NCBI GenBank assembly: GCA_900771995.1
Contig: CAAGQC010000096.1
Location: 1-64,000, forward strand
Reading direction: 5' to 3'
DNA length: 64,000 nt
DNA from: Lachnospiraceae bacterium
GTDB taxonomy: Bacteria > Bacillota > Clostridia > Lachnospirales > Lachnospiraceae
Part shown: piece by piece, positions 15,910 through 25,118 of the stretch
How positions within the stretch are numbered: the first letter of the stretch is position 1
How the letters are laid out: every line of letters begins with the position of its first letter
Made by a program: the position numbers and the translations under genes
The notes under the pieces: generated by a model
The model's input: the letters and a program-made list of their open reading frames with translations, nothing else
The model's database searches: none
Told to the model about the DNA's origin: nothing

Positions 15910-17028
15910 TTACTGTAACAACTGTAACACCTGGGACGGTCTTTCATTGGCCTGTGCCAGCATGGAGGTTCCCGCCTGTGCCAGAACCTGATATGTTGTA
16001 TAAGAAGTCATTTCCTCCGCCATATCCACATCCATGATGCGGGAGTACGCAGATGTCATATTTTCACTGGTTACATCCAGACTGTTGATCGTAGATTCCA
16101 GACGGTTCTGGAAAGCACCCAGTCTGCCGCGGACGCCAGATACATACTTAATGGCTCCGTCTATTCTCTCAATGGCGTCATCCGCACCTTCTGCGGTGCT
16201 GACATCGATCTCTGCGATTCCCATATTCTGCAGGGAAATTGCCGGAATATTTACTTCCAGTACCTGATTCTGGTTGGCTCCCACCTGTAAGCGCATGGCA
16301 CCGATACCGGTTGCATCGATCTCCAGATCCGTGTATTTCGTACCCGCTGTTGCACCTGCCACATCCAGACGCATTTCAAATCCATTCTCACCGGTAATGG
16401 TCAGCAGATTATCCTTGATCTCGGTCTTGAGCGGCTGTACATCATCAAATCCGTCTCCGAAGTCCACCGCACCGTCCAACAGATATTTTCCGGGATTCTC
16501 AGGATCTTCCTGAAGCTTCAGGGAATCAATCGTATACTTTTTCACAGGGACATCCATGGAATAATAATTGACTTTGATATCATTGTTGGTGGTATATCCC
16601 TTCAGATCATATTCACCGTTCAGCAGCTTCTGTCCGTTGAACTCCGTTACTTCGGAGATTCTGGTAATCTCTTCCTTCAACTGTGCTACTTCATCCTGTA
16701 CCGTTGCACGGTCAGTATCCGACATGGTACCGTTGGCAGCCTTCACGGAAAGCTCGTTGATTCGCTGCAGCATCTCGCTGATCTCCGTCATGGCACCGTC
16801 TGCGATCTCTATAATGGAGACACCGTCACTGGCATTCTGGTTTGCCACAGACAAACCCTCAATCTGGGCATTCATACGCTTGGACATTGCCAGTCCGGCC
16901 GGGTTATCCTTGGCATGGTTGATCTTCAGTCCGGAAGAAAGTCTCTCCAATGATTTTGCCAGCAGATCATCATTGGTCGATAAGGCGTTGTTGGATAACA
17001 TTGCCGATACATTGTAATTAATTCTCAT
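15910..17028 (-). CDS. fliC: Flagellin
   Basis: Structural subunit of the flagellar filament, 372 residues. The N-terminal D0/D1 region (MRINYNVSAMLSNNAL, then LERLSSGLKINHAKDNPAGL and VSIIEIADGAMTEISEMLQR) and C-terminal D1/D0 region (LGAFQNRLESTINSL, then YQVLAQAGTSMLAQAN) are well conserved; the middle (about residues 150-270) is the variable surface domain. The N-terminal LSSGLKINHAKDNPAG segment is the type that is recognised by TLR5 in many gut Clostridia; actual recognition is not tested here. ATG 17028 follows AAGGAG. It starts 10 nt after the DUF6240 gene, so it has no spacer for its own promoter. Confidence 0.97.
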   Translation of the reverse strand: MRINYNVSAMLSNNALSTNDDLLAKSLERLSSGLKINHAKDNPAGLAMSKRMNAQIEGLSVANQNASDGVSIIEIADGAMTEISEMLQRINELSVKAANGTMSDTDRATVQDEVAQLKEEITRISEVTEFNGQKLLNGEYDLKGYTTNNDIKVNYYSMDVPVKKYTIDSLKLQEDPENPGKYLLDGAVDFGDGFDDVQPLKTEIKDNLLTITGENGFEMRLDVAGATAGTKYTDLEIDATGIGAMRLQVGANQNQVLEVNIPAISLQNMGIAEIDVSTAEGADDAIERIDGAIKYVSGVRGRLGAFQNRLESTINSLDVTSENMTSAYSRIMDVDMAEEMTSYTTYQVLAQAGTSMLAQANERPSQVLQLLQ

Positions 17029-17038
17029 GTGTTACTCC

Positions 17039-19915
17039 TTACTTTCCGCTGCTGTCTGTAACAGCCTGCAGGAATCCTTTTGCCAGGCGGTACAGCTGCG
17101 CTGCATCTGCCCGGTTCTCTATCGTTTCCGCGTTTTGCGTCTCACCGGCTGACATCCTTGTCATATCCCGGGAGCTGACGACGGAAAGCTTCTCCACTTT
17201 CCAGTCCGCAGAGGTATCTGTCTGAATCCATTCAAGGAATATATCGGAGGTCTTCTCTAATTTCGTAACCTCTTTCGGCGTATTTCCTACGAGATAACCT
17301 TCGATCCGCTCTCCGGTCACCTGGAAATGCGCTTCCAGCTGTTCGTCGCCCGCATCCACCCGGATGTCTACCGCCGCCGTCTCTCCGAAGCCCTGCTGCA
17401 TGGTAAGATGTACTCCCGCCAGCTGATCCCCCAGATACATGGGCAGGAAATACTCCTGCTTGTCCTGAAGGCTTTCCGCAAGACGCAGCTGCTTGTGCAC
17501 CAGCTGTAACTGTTTCACGTCCAGATGGTTCTCTGCCTGTTCCATGCTGTTCGTCTCTGTTTCCTGCACGGCGTCCCGAAGCATGTCCCGGTAGTCGTCC
17601 GCAAAATCCTGTCCGTCCAGCTGTTCCCATAATTCCGAAGTTTTGGCCGTCGCAGGCTCTTCTCCGGCTGCTGCCACAGGCATTGCCTTCTGTCTGTCGT
17701 ATTTTTCCCGATAGCGTTGCAGATTGCCGAACAGCTCCGCAGGATCCTCCAGCAGTGCCTGTGCCGCCAGCAAATTGGAAGCGCTGGCATTCACTTCGCC
17801 TTTTTGCAGTAATTCTGCCGCTTCCGGAGCCGTGGCTCCTGCCTGCCGCATCTCCTGCATGCTTTCCTGATAGTAGGCTTCCCTGCTCTCTGCATCTTCT
17901 GACACATCTGTCAGCATTTCTTTTGCCATTCCTACGGAGATCTGCTCTGAAATATTATTCTCCGAAAAACGTACTTCCTGCGTCAGTCCCGTATCCTCCG
18001 ACACCTTCCAGTCCATGTGAGAGGTTCTTCTGCTTCTGGCCGCTGCCAATAATGTAGAGAACTGTAATTCCGCTCCGGTATTTACCACGGCACCTACGGC
18101 AGCACCGTCTTCTCTTTCAATCTGGTGTAACATACGGTAGATGCCGATATAAGCCTTCCGTTCATTCTCCGTAATGTCTTTCTTCTGTTCCAGCTGATAC
18201 AGGAAGCGGCTGTAATCCTCCGCCGCTTCTTCATAGCTCTGCGGATTTTCGGCAAAATAGGTCTCCAGTTCACCAAAGGTCTTCTCCAGAGGATTTACAC
18301 CGTCGCGAATCATCTGTAAGACATTTTTCGGTGTCAGTTTCTCCACAACTGCAGTGACCTGACTATCCGCTTCTTTGACTCTTTCTATATTTTCCGGAGT
18401 AAGTTCCATCCGGTTATAGGCAAGGATCCGGATCGCCCTCTGATTTTCCGGTGTTTTCTCTAATGACATATCTGTCAGAATATCATCCACATTGGAAAAG
18501 GCCTTACGAATACTGTCTCCCAGGTCTCTTCGGGGAGCTGTCATTAAAGTCTCATAGCGTTCGTTTGCTTCTGTATAGGCCGTCTGCAGCGCCTTACCCT
18601 CGCCGTGGAATTCTGCCACGGTCTCCTGTGAAGCTTTCTGTTCCAGACTATAGGGGCCCAATACACTGGCCGGCAGTCCCGGCAGTTCCTTCGCCACCTG
18701 CACCGTCTGTGTATAAGTCTCATATTTGGCCACGGCATCGGTATCCCCGGGGAAATACTTGTCCGCAACCTCCGCCTCCGCCTTCCGCAGCGCTTCGATC
18801 AGCTGCTCCATCGGAGCCGTATCAATGGAAAAATCACTCTGCAAAAGCTTTACATTCACCTCTGCTGTCATGCGCAGCCGGATCTCCTCCAACTGTTTTC
18901 TGGCGAACAGATTCTCCGCGGTGGCATCCCATTTTGCATCCGAGAACCAGTCCTGTACCATTCCGGCCGCTTTCTCGTAGATATTCTCCTGTCGCCCCAG
19001 ATTCGCATGGACGGGGGATTTTCCCTCCGCGACTGCAGACGCTGCCGCCTGTGCAAAAGTATCCTCGCTGACGGGATAGGCAATGGTATCCAGTTCTGCC
19101 AGCTGCTGCAGGGTATCGGTCGTAAGCGGCAGCCCCGCGCCCACAAGCCACTGTGCTTTCTGTCGGTTCTCATCGTTGACCGGCAGACCGGCCTCCGCGA
19201 TCACCTTATCCATCTGCTCCTGCAATTCCTGCGGAACAGCGTTCTGCTGCACTTTGGCTCCGCTGTTCTCTGCCACATACAGATTCCAGATCTCGGGCTC
19301 CAGTGCATTATCTACCAGATATCCAACCTCACCCTCCTGTGGCTGCTGCAGAGAGGATGCCAGATCCCATGCGGTTTTCAATTCCTCCACATTCTCCGGA
19401 GTCAGGGGAACATCCGCTGCCTGGAACTGTTCCCGGATGCTTCTGGCCAACGTATCGCTGCCCACCGCTGCCGCCAGAGTATCCATATCCATGTCATCCG
19501 TATACCCGGCGATATTCTGTCCGGAACGCACCAACTCTGCCTTGATCTTGTCCACGATGGTGACTGCGGTATCCTGATCCAGTTCTCTGGGATCGAATCC
19601 GTCTTCACAGGCCTTCGCATAATCCTCCTTCGACATGGCATGTGACAAGAGTGTCATATAATCCTGCTGTAATGCCACGTTGGTATTCGCCGCATCCTGC
19701 TGCAGTTCAATCAGGGATTTTCCCTTATTGTTCTCTTCATTTCCTGCGGACACCACCATCTGTCCGCTTTCATAGATCGCCCCGAAGGCATTCACATTGC
19801 TGCTTTTTTTACTTCGCTGTGTCTTGTCCTTACCCCAGGTATTTTTATCTGTCCGGGTGCTCTCTGTTCTATTGTCTGTTTCGTTTACGGTCTGATTCTG
19901 AAATGTTATCTTCAC
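17039..19915 (-). CDS. DUF6240 protein, candidate flagellar FliK-type factor
   Basis: A 958-residue hydrophilic protein without signal peptide or membrane helix, of the DUF6240 type seen beside flagellin genes in Lachnospiraceae. It is rich in Glu, Ala and Gln and mostly helical; motifs such as PLTPENVEELK, LTPENIERVKEA and LPVNDENRQKAQWL recur, suggesting a diverged internal repeat. The C-terminal part (about residues 821-920: YLGDQLAGVHLTMQQGFG, then LEAHFQVTGERIEGYLVG) resembles the C-terminal domain of hook-length control protein FliK. I start it at GTG 19915 (VKITFQNQTV) with AAAGGA upstream; an ATG at 19951 in frame is the alternative. It is directly upstream of flagellin and fliS. Confidence 0.7.
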   Translation of the reverse strand: MKITFQNQTVNETDNRTESTRTDKNTWGKDKTQRSKKSSNVNAFGAIYESGQMVVSAGNEENNKGKSLIELQQDAANTNVALQQDYMTLLSHAMSKEDYAKACEDGFDPRELDQDTAVTIVDKIKAELVRSGQNIAGYTDDMDMDTLAAAVGSDTLARSIREQFQAADVPLTPENVEELKTAWDLASSLQQPQEGEVGYLVDNALEPEIWNLYVAENSGAKVQQNAVPQELQEQMDKVIAEAGLPVNDENRQKAQWLVGAGLPLTTDTLQQLAELDTIAYPVSEDTFAQAAASAVAEGKSPVHANLGRQENIYEKAAGMVQDWFSDAKWDATAENLFARKQLEEIRLRMTAEVNVKLLQSDFSIDTAPMEQLIEALRKAEAEVADKYFPGDTDAVAKYETYTQTVQVAKELPGLPASVLGPYSLEQKASQETVAEFHGEGKALQTAYTEANERYETLMTAPRRDLGDSIRKAFSNVDDILTDMSLEKTPENQRAIRILAYNRMELTPENIERVKEADSQVTAVVEKLTPKNVLQMIRDGVNPLEKTFGELETYFAENPQSYEEAAEDYSRFLYQLEQKKDITENERKAYIGIYRMLHQIEREDGAAVGAVVNTGAELQFSTLLAAARSRRTSHMDWKVSEDTGLTQEVRFSENNISEQISVGMAKEMLTDVSEDAESREAYYQESMQEMRQAGATAPEAAELLQKGEVNASASNLLAAQALLEDPAELFGNLQRYREKYDRQKAMPVAAAGEEPATAKTSELWEQLDGQDFADDYRDMLRDAVQETETNSMEQAENHLDVKQLQLVHKQLRLAESLQDKQEYFLPMYLGDQLAGVHLTMQQGFGETAAVDIRVDAGDEQLEAHFQVTGERIEGYLVGNTPKEVTKLEKTSDIFLEWIQTDTSADWKVEKLSVVSSRDMTRMSAGETQNAETIENRADAAQLYRLAKGFLQAVTDSSGK

Positions 19916-19978
19916 GCCTGTCGTCCTTTTCCGTACAATCCTCAGCGCCATCGGCTCTGAATAATTCTGAACACAACT

Positions 19979-20000
19979 CTGCTATGATATCCGATAGCAG
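19979..20000. promoter_or_regulatory. Dyad upstream of the DUF6240-flagellin operon
   Basis: CTGCTAT (19979-19985) pairs with ATAGCAG (19994-20000) around 8 nt, between the glgB terminator and the operon start. It could be an operator or part of the promoter. I do not find a convincing sigma-28 promoter (TAAA ... GCCGATAA) at this place. Confidence 0.35.
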
Positions 20001-20003
20001 TAA

Positions 20004-20043
20004 GAAAAAAGATGAGTGCACCCTTTGGTCACACTCATCTTTT
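20004..20043 (-). terminator. Intrinsic terminator after glgB
   Basis: A 9-bp stem AGATGAGTG/CACTCATCT (20010-20018 with 20032-20040) with further inner pairs, followed on the minus strand by six or more T. It lies 35 nt past the glgB stop and separates glgB from the flagellin operon. T residues also follow on the plus strand. Confidence 0.85.
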
Positions 20044-20077
20044 ATTTCGGTCGTTTCTTACGATTTCTTAACCGGCC

Positions 20078-21982
20078 TTAAAACAGAAATACGGCAGCAC
20101 CGTAAGGCGGCAGGTCGAAGCTGATGGAATAATCCTTGTAATGATAAGGCTTTTTCTTCGCCATGATCTCTGCGGGGATCTCATTGCCCCAACCGCCGAA
20201 ACGCTCCTCATCACTGTTGAGCAGCAGCTTATATTTCTTCTTTTTCGGCACCGGCACGGTATAATTCTCCCATTTCATAGGGGTCATATTCAGTACAAAC
20301 AGCAGGTTATTCTTGCCGCTGGAACATTTTCTGACAAAGCAATAGGTACTGTGCTCTGCGTCATCCGCATTCATCCACTCGAAACCGTCCCAGGTATTGT
20401 CGATCTCATACATTGCAGGATACTTATGATACAGTTCCAGCAGTTCTTTTACATAGGTATGTACTCCCTGGTTCAGTTTCTCGCCTAACAGATACCAGTC
20501 CAGTTCCCGCTCTTCGCTCCATTCCCGCTCCTGTCCGAAATCCTGTCCCATGAACAGCAGTTTCTTGCCGGAATGTCCGAACATATAGGTATAGCCCACG
20601 CGCAGATTTGCGTATTTATCCGCGGTATAGCCCGGCATCTTATTGACCATGGAGCACTTCAGATGTACCACTTCGTCATGAGACAGAGGCAGAATGTAAT
20701 TCTCACTGTCATTGTAACTCATGGCAAAGGTCATGGCATAATGGTTGCCCTTGCGGTACAGCGGATCCAGCTTCATGTATTCGCAGAAGTCATGCATCCA
20801 GCCCATGTTCCATTTGAAGGAAAATCCCAGTCCTTCTTCCCCGATATTGCTGGTCACATTGGGCCATGCCGTAGATTCCTCGGCAATGGTCATGAAACCG
20901 GGATAGGTTCCGCGGACTACAGAATTCAGGTGATGGAAGAATTCGATAGCTTCCAGATTCTTGTTGCCGCCGAATTTGTTCGGCAGCCATTCGCCGTCTT
21001 TTTTACCGTAATCCAGATACAGCATGGAGGCCACTGCATCTACCCGGATGCCATCCACATGGAACTCTCTGATCCAGAACAGGGCATTGGCCACCAGGAA
21101 GTTCTTCACTTCATTCTTACCGTAATTAAAGATCTTCGTTCCCCACTCGGGATGCTCTCCCAGACGGGGATCGGGATGTTCGAAAATACACTGCCCGTCA
21201 AACTCCGCCAGGCCATGGGCATCCGTTGCAAAATGAGCCGGTACCCAGTCCAGGATCACACCGATTCCGGCCTTGTGAAGTTCATTGACCAGATACATAA
21301 AATCCTTCGGGGTTCCGTAACGGGAAGTCGGTGCATAGTATCCTGTCACCTGATATCCCCAGGAGCCGTCAAAAGGATGCTCTGCAATACCCATCAGTTC
21401 TACATGGGTATATTTCATTTCTTTCAGATATTCCACAATTCGTTCGGCGAACTCACGATAATTGTAGAAGCCCTCCGCCGTACCGTTATTGGGATGTTTC
21501 ATGAAAGAACCGATATGGCATTCATAGATTGCCATAGGCTCCTTGTTCATGTCCTTTTTATCCCGGGCTTCCATCCATTTGGAATCCTTCCAGTCGAATC
21601 CCGTGATATCGGTGACGATGGAAGCGGTTCCCGGTCTGTATTCCGCATAATTGGCAAAAGGATCGGCTTTATAAAGCTTTCTGCCGTCTCTGGCATAGAT
21701 CAGGAACTTATACATCGTCCCCTCTTCCACTCCGGGAATGAACAGACCCCAGATGCCTCCCTCTCCCAGTTTCTGCATGGGATGGGACTCCTCATTCCAT
21801 TCATTGAATGTACCGATGACATTCACCTGTGCTGCATTTGGTGCCCATACTCCGAAATAGACTCCCTGCACTCCGTCTTCCACAGACAGATGTGCACCCA
21901 GTTTTTTATAAATATCATAATGGGTTCCCTGGGCAAATAGATACTGATCCGCTTCGGAAATAAATACCTTCTCCTTCGTCAT
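20078..21982 (-). CDS. glgB: 1,4-alpha-glucan branching enzyme
   Basis: Glycogen branching enzyme of GH13, 634 residues: cuts an alpha-1,4 chain and re-joins it by an alpha-1,6 link. An N-terminal CBM48 domain (about 35-120) precedes the catalytic barrel. The nucleophile is D315 (GIRVDAV), the acid/base E368 (TIAEEST) and the third carboxylate D436 (LSHDEV). The C-terminal beta domain runs from about 530 and ends in FDLPPYGAAVFLF. ATG 21982 follows GGGAGG. No other glycogen gene is adjacent; the TPR protein gene lies 14 nt upstream in the same direction, so the two are probably one operon. Confidence 0.96.
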   Translation of the reverse strand: MTKEKVFISEADQYLFAQGTHYDIYKKLGAHLSVEDGVQGVYFGVWAPNAAQVNVIGTFNEWNEESHPMQKLGEGGIWGLFIPGVEEGTMYKFLIYARDGRKLYKADPFANYAEYRPGTASIVTDITGFDWKDSKWMEARDKKDMNKEPMAIYECHIGSFMKHPNNGTAEGFYNYREFAERIVEYLKEMKYTHVELMGIAEHPFDGSWGYQVTGYYAPTSRYGTPKDFMYLVNELHKAGIGVILDWVPAHFATDAHGLAEFDGQCIFEHPDPRLGEHPEWGTKIFNYGKNEVKNFLVANALFWIREFHVDGIRVDAVASMLYLDYGKKDGEWLPNKFGGNKNLEAIEFFHHLNSVVRGTYPGFMTIAEESTAWPNVTSNIGEEGLGFSFKWNMGWMHDFCEYMKLDPLYRKGNHYAMTFAMSYNDSENYILPLSHDEVVHLKCSMVNKMPGYTADKYANLRVGYTYMFGHSGKKLLFMGQDFGQEREWSEERELDWYLLGEKLNQGVHTYVKELLELYHKYPAMYEIDNTWDGFEWMNADDAEHSTYCFVRKCSSGKNNLLFVLNMTPMKWENYTVPVPKKKKYKLLLNSDEERFGGWGNEIPAEIMAKKKPYHYKDYSISFDLPPYGAAVFLF

Positions 21983-21996
21983 GGCTGTGCCTCCCG

Positions 21997-24966
21997 CTAT
22001 ACAAAATCTTTCTCGGTAAGGATGATCATATCCTCATCGTCATATCTTCTGGCAAACAGAACATCAAAGAAATGCTTTAATGTCTTCTTATTTGCATGAT
22101 ATATTGCCTCATCCACGATCTCTTTTACATCTACTACCGTAACCACATGATCTATGGTCTGCATATCCTCAATTCTGGTGTGCAGTGCCAGCACGCCGAG
22201 TTCGTCAATGGAGTACTCCATCTCCCGGGCATATTGTCTTCCGAACGCTACCAGGGTATCATTGCTGAGCGCTTCCACATCCATTCTTGCGGTAAAGCTT
22301 TCTCTTAATTTCTCATGCTTTTCCAGGAATTTATCAATATCCTTCTTCGTATCTTCCAGAATGATGACGATTCCCTGGCTCTCCTGCTGTAATGCCTTGT
22401 GCAGGGCATTCACAGTAGCATCGTTCATCTCGGATGCCTTGCAGATAATGAGCGCGCCGTTTTTCAGTTTGGATATCGTATCCGCAGTATCCTTCTTATT
22501 CAATGCATGTCCGGAGATCTTGGCTACTTTTCCGGAGAAATTGCTGTCTTCCGCCTGAATCTCGCGGACCATGTTCTTGGCCAGAGACAGAGTGTCCATG
22601 CCTTCTTCACCGGTGATGATCACATTGCCGGTATAGGCAGCCAGACTGATGTTATCAATAGCCTTGACCAGCTGTTCTCTTGCGGATTTGCTCTGAATAA
22701 AGGGAGCGTACAGTTCTCTCTCTTCTCTGGTAAGCGCACGAACCTTTGCCTTGTCTCTCTCTACCGCAGGGCGCTCCGGCTGTTCAGGTTCTTCCTGAGG
22801 TTCCACAGTCTCAGATTCTTCGACGGGTTCTTCCCCGGTCACTTCCTCATCCACAGGCTCCTCTGCCTCTTCGGCGGGTTCTTCTGCCGGCTCCTCGTCC
22901 GTCATTTCTTCCGGCTCCGCCGGTTCCTCCTCTGCGATCTCTTCCGGTTCGTAGTTTTCTGCTTCCGGTTCTTCCGTCTCTTCGATCGCTTCCGACTCCG
23001 GCTCGTATGCGGGTTCTTCCTCAAGTTCTTCTACGGTATCTTCTTCCGCATCCTCTTCCGGAAGTTCTGCAGGCTCCTGCGCCGGTACTTCTTCCTCTGC
23101 GGGGGCAGCCTCCGGCACCTCTTCTGCCGTATCCGCCGCTTTTTCCTTCTCCAGCTTCTCCAACAGGCCATCTCTTACCGCCTGTTCAAACTCTGTGAAC
23201 ATGGCGCCGGTCTGCTGCAGTACATGCTGACGAACCTCTTCTTCTCTCTTCTCCAGGTTCTCCTTCTTCTTACGTTCCCACTCTGCCAGAATATCCTCGA
23301 TATTCATCTGTCCGGTAATCTGCTTCTCGATGCTCTCCGCCTCCGGCATTACCAGACTGATCTGACCGTCGGATTCCTGTGCCAGTACATTGGCCAGTTC
23401 CTTGGGTGGCTCTACGGGAGCAGCCGGGGTTGCCGGTGCCACAGGGGCTGCCGCTGCCGGTGCCGTAACTTCATGAATCTCCTGTGCCTGCGGCCCGGGA
23501 ACTTCCGGCGCCTTCTGTGCTTCCGGTTCCTTTACGATTTCCTGTGCTTCCGATGCCTTCTGTACTTCAGATATCTCCGGTACTACATCGACTCTCTTTG
23601 CGGGAACCGGCTCCTCGGGCAGAATCTCTTCCGTCTCTACCTGCGGCACCTGTGACAGATCGCCGATCTCTCCGGTCTCCCCAAAGAATACTTCCGAACT
23701 TTCCATCTGTTCCGTCTCCGGCTCCAGATCATCCTCGCTGACATCCGCGATCTCCGGATAGTCCAGAGATTCCGTGTCAGAATCCCCCGGATCGATCATC
23801 GGTGCCACAATGGAACGGGTAATGGACTCCGAATTGTCTTTGGCATGATCCTCACCCAATACTTCCCGCAGTCCTGCTGCCAGTTCCGCCTGCAAATTGA
23901 TCGTATTATACTGACCCACATCCATGGTCTTCACATGGATATCAAAATCATTCTCCACCGGCTGTGCGGGAGTCTGCTGTACCGGCTCATAGACTCTGGT
24001 ATCCTCCGGCACCTGATCATAGGCCGGATTCTGTACGTAACCCTGATTCTGGTCGTAGCCTCCGTCCTGCCCATAGCCCTGGTTCGGGTCATAGCCTCCG
24101 TCCTGTGCATAGCCCTGGTTCGGATCGTAGCTTCCATCCTGTGCGTAACCCTGGTTCGGATCATAGCTTCCGTCCTGTGCGTAACCCTGGTTCGGATCAT
24201 AGCTTCCGTCCTGTGCATAGCCCTGATTCGGGTCATAGCTTCCGTCCTGTGCATAGCCCTGATTCGGGTCGTAATTTCCATCCTGTGTATAACCCTGCTG
24301 CGCATAACCGGGATCCTGCGCGTAGTTCCGGGAATACTGCTGCGTGCCGGGCGCATCAAAACGATGATCGTATTTTTCCTGCTGTTCCGGTGTCAGCGGC
24401 TGATGGAGCATCTTTAACTCCATTGCCTTAATGACGTATTTGCCCTCACCAAACCAGAGGATCAGTTCATCACATTCCTCTACACATCTGGCAGCAAGTC
24501 CCACTCTGTGATACAGATAAGCCAGCTCATAGGCCCATTTTTCTCTGTAATCTCTCTTTTTCAGTTCTTCCAGAACGGCAATGCGCTCCTCCAGACTGAC
24601 GTCCTGTGCCTCGTATAATTTGTACTGTAAAATATATCTGCCGGGATCCTTAGGAGCCACCTGCACGAATTCTTTATAATATTCGATAGCCTGTACATAC
24701 TCTTCCATCTTAATGGAAAGTTCACACAGGGAATAGCAGATCGTTCTGCCTCCCGGACGTCTCTCGTATGCCAGAAGCAGCATATCCCTGGCATCTTCGT
24801 ATCTTCGGTTGATCTTGTAAAGGTCACTGATGGTACACAGCATCATTACACTTTTTACTCTGCGCCAGTCAATGGTATCGGCGATCTCTGCAGCCTGCGC
24901 ATATTCCCCACGGCTGATCAGTTCTTTGATTTCTTCCGCTCTTAATTTATATTCACTCTTATCCAA
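21997..24966 (-). CDS. TPR protein with Tyr-rich repeat, acidic linker and degenerate AAA-like domain
   Basis: A 989-residue cytosolic protein that I cannot name. Residues 1-200 form TPR-like helices (LCTISDLYKINRRYEDARDM, YVQAIEYYKEFVQVAP). Residues about 226-309 are seven copies of a 12-residue unit of the form YAQDGSYDPNQG. A very acidic Pro-Glu linker follows (about 380-740), then a C-terminal domain (about 750-989) that resembles an AAA+ fold of the CbxX type: VIITGEEGMDTLSLAKNM in place of Walker A, with no GKT, and IVIILEDTKKDIDKFL. The start is TTG 24966 with GGGAG 11 nt upstream. It is directly upstream of glgB, and a scaffold role at glycogen is only a guess. Confidence 0.7.
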   Translation of the reverse strand: MDKSEYKLRAEEIKELISRGEYAQAAEIADTIDWRRVKSVMMLCTISDLYKINRRYEDARDMLLLAYERRPGGRTICYSLCELSIKMEEYVQAIEYYKEFVQVAPKDPGRYILQYKLYEAQDVSLEERIAVLEELKKRDYREKWAYELAYLYHRVGLAARCVEECDELILWFGEGKYVIKAMELKMLHQPLTPEQQEKYDHRFDAPGTQQYSRNYAQDPGYAQQGYTQDGNYDPNQGYAQDGSYDPNQGYAQDGSYDPNQGYAQDGSYDPNQGYAQDGSYDPNQGYAQDGGYDPNQGYGQDGGYDQNQGYVQNPAYDQVPEDTRVYEPVQQTPAQPVENDFDIHVKTMDVGQYNTINLQAELAAGLREVLGEDHAKDNSESITRSIVAPMIDPGDSDTESLDYPEIADVSEDDLEPETEQMESSEVFFGETGEIGDLSQVPQVETEEILPEEPVPAKRVDVVPEISEVQKASEAQEIVKEPEAQKAPEVPGPQAQEIHEVTAPAAAAPVAPATPAAPVEPPKELANVLAQESDGQISLVMPEAESIEKQITGQMNIEDILAEWERKKKENLEKREEEVRQHVLQQTGAMFTEFEQAVRDGLLEKLEKEKAADTAEEVPEAAPAEEEVPAQEPAELPEEDAEEDTVEELEEEPAYEPESEAIEETEEPEAENYEPEEIAEEEPAEPEEMTDEEPAEEPAEEAEEPVDEEVTGEEPVEESETVEPQEEPEQPERPAVERDKAKVRALTREERELYAPFIQSKSAREQLVKAIDNISLAAYTGNVIITGEEGMDTLSLAKNMVREIQAEDSNFSGKVAKISGHALNKKDTADTISKLKNGALIICKASEMNDATVNALHKALQQESQGIVIILEDTKKDIDKFLEKHEKLRESFTARMDVEALSNDTLVAFGRQYAREMEYSIDELGVLALHTRIEDMQTIDHVVTVVDVKEIVDEAIYHANKKTLKHFFDVLFARRYDDEDMIILTEKDFV
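24040..24291 (-). repeat. 36-bp coding tandem repeat, seven units
   Basis: Seven adjacent 36-bp units, seen as a TCCTG landmark at 24065, 24101, 24137, 24173, 24209, 24245 and 24281. Each codes for one copy of Y-x-Q-D-G-x-Y-D-P-N-Q-G; four inner copies code identical residues, and the outer ones diverge. A partial copy follows at the lower end. The array is in frame and has no spacers. Confidence 0.95.
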
Positions 24967-25118
24967 GGTATTTCGCTCCCTTAACCTTTTCTTGTCCTAA
25001 GTTCCTTATTTCCCCCAAAGCAGACTATCCCACTTTTTTCTTATTCAGTGTACCATAGTACCTATTAATATGTCAAAATCAAACTGGGCAAAATGTATAG
25101 AAACCGCCCCGTGGGATC

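Noticed and set aside
20573..21940. Open frame of about 455 codons on the plus strand opposite glgB
   Set aside because: It lies fully within the glgB gene on the other strand, has no ribosome-binding site and a His/Cys/Ile-rich composition without domain similarity. It is a shadow of glgB codon use.
22399..23655. Open frame of about 418 codons on the plus strand opposite the acidic linker of the TPR protein
   Set aside because: The Phe/Leu/Arg-rich product is just the complement of the Glu/Pro-rich repeats; no ribosome-binding site.
24040..24291. Seven repeats with a 36-bp period, like CRISPR repeat length
   Set aside because: The units are directly adjacent without spacers and code in frame for a 12-residue protein repeat, so this is a coding tandem repeat.
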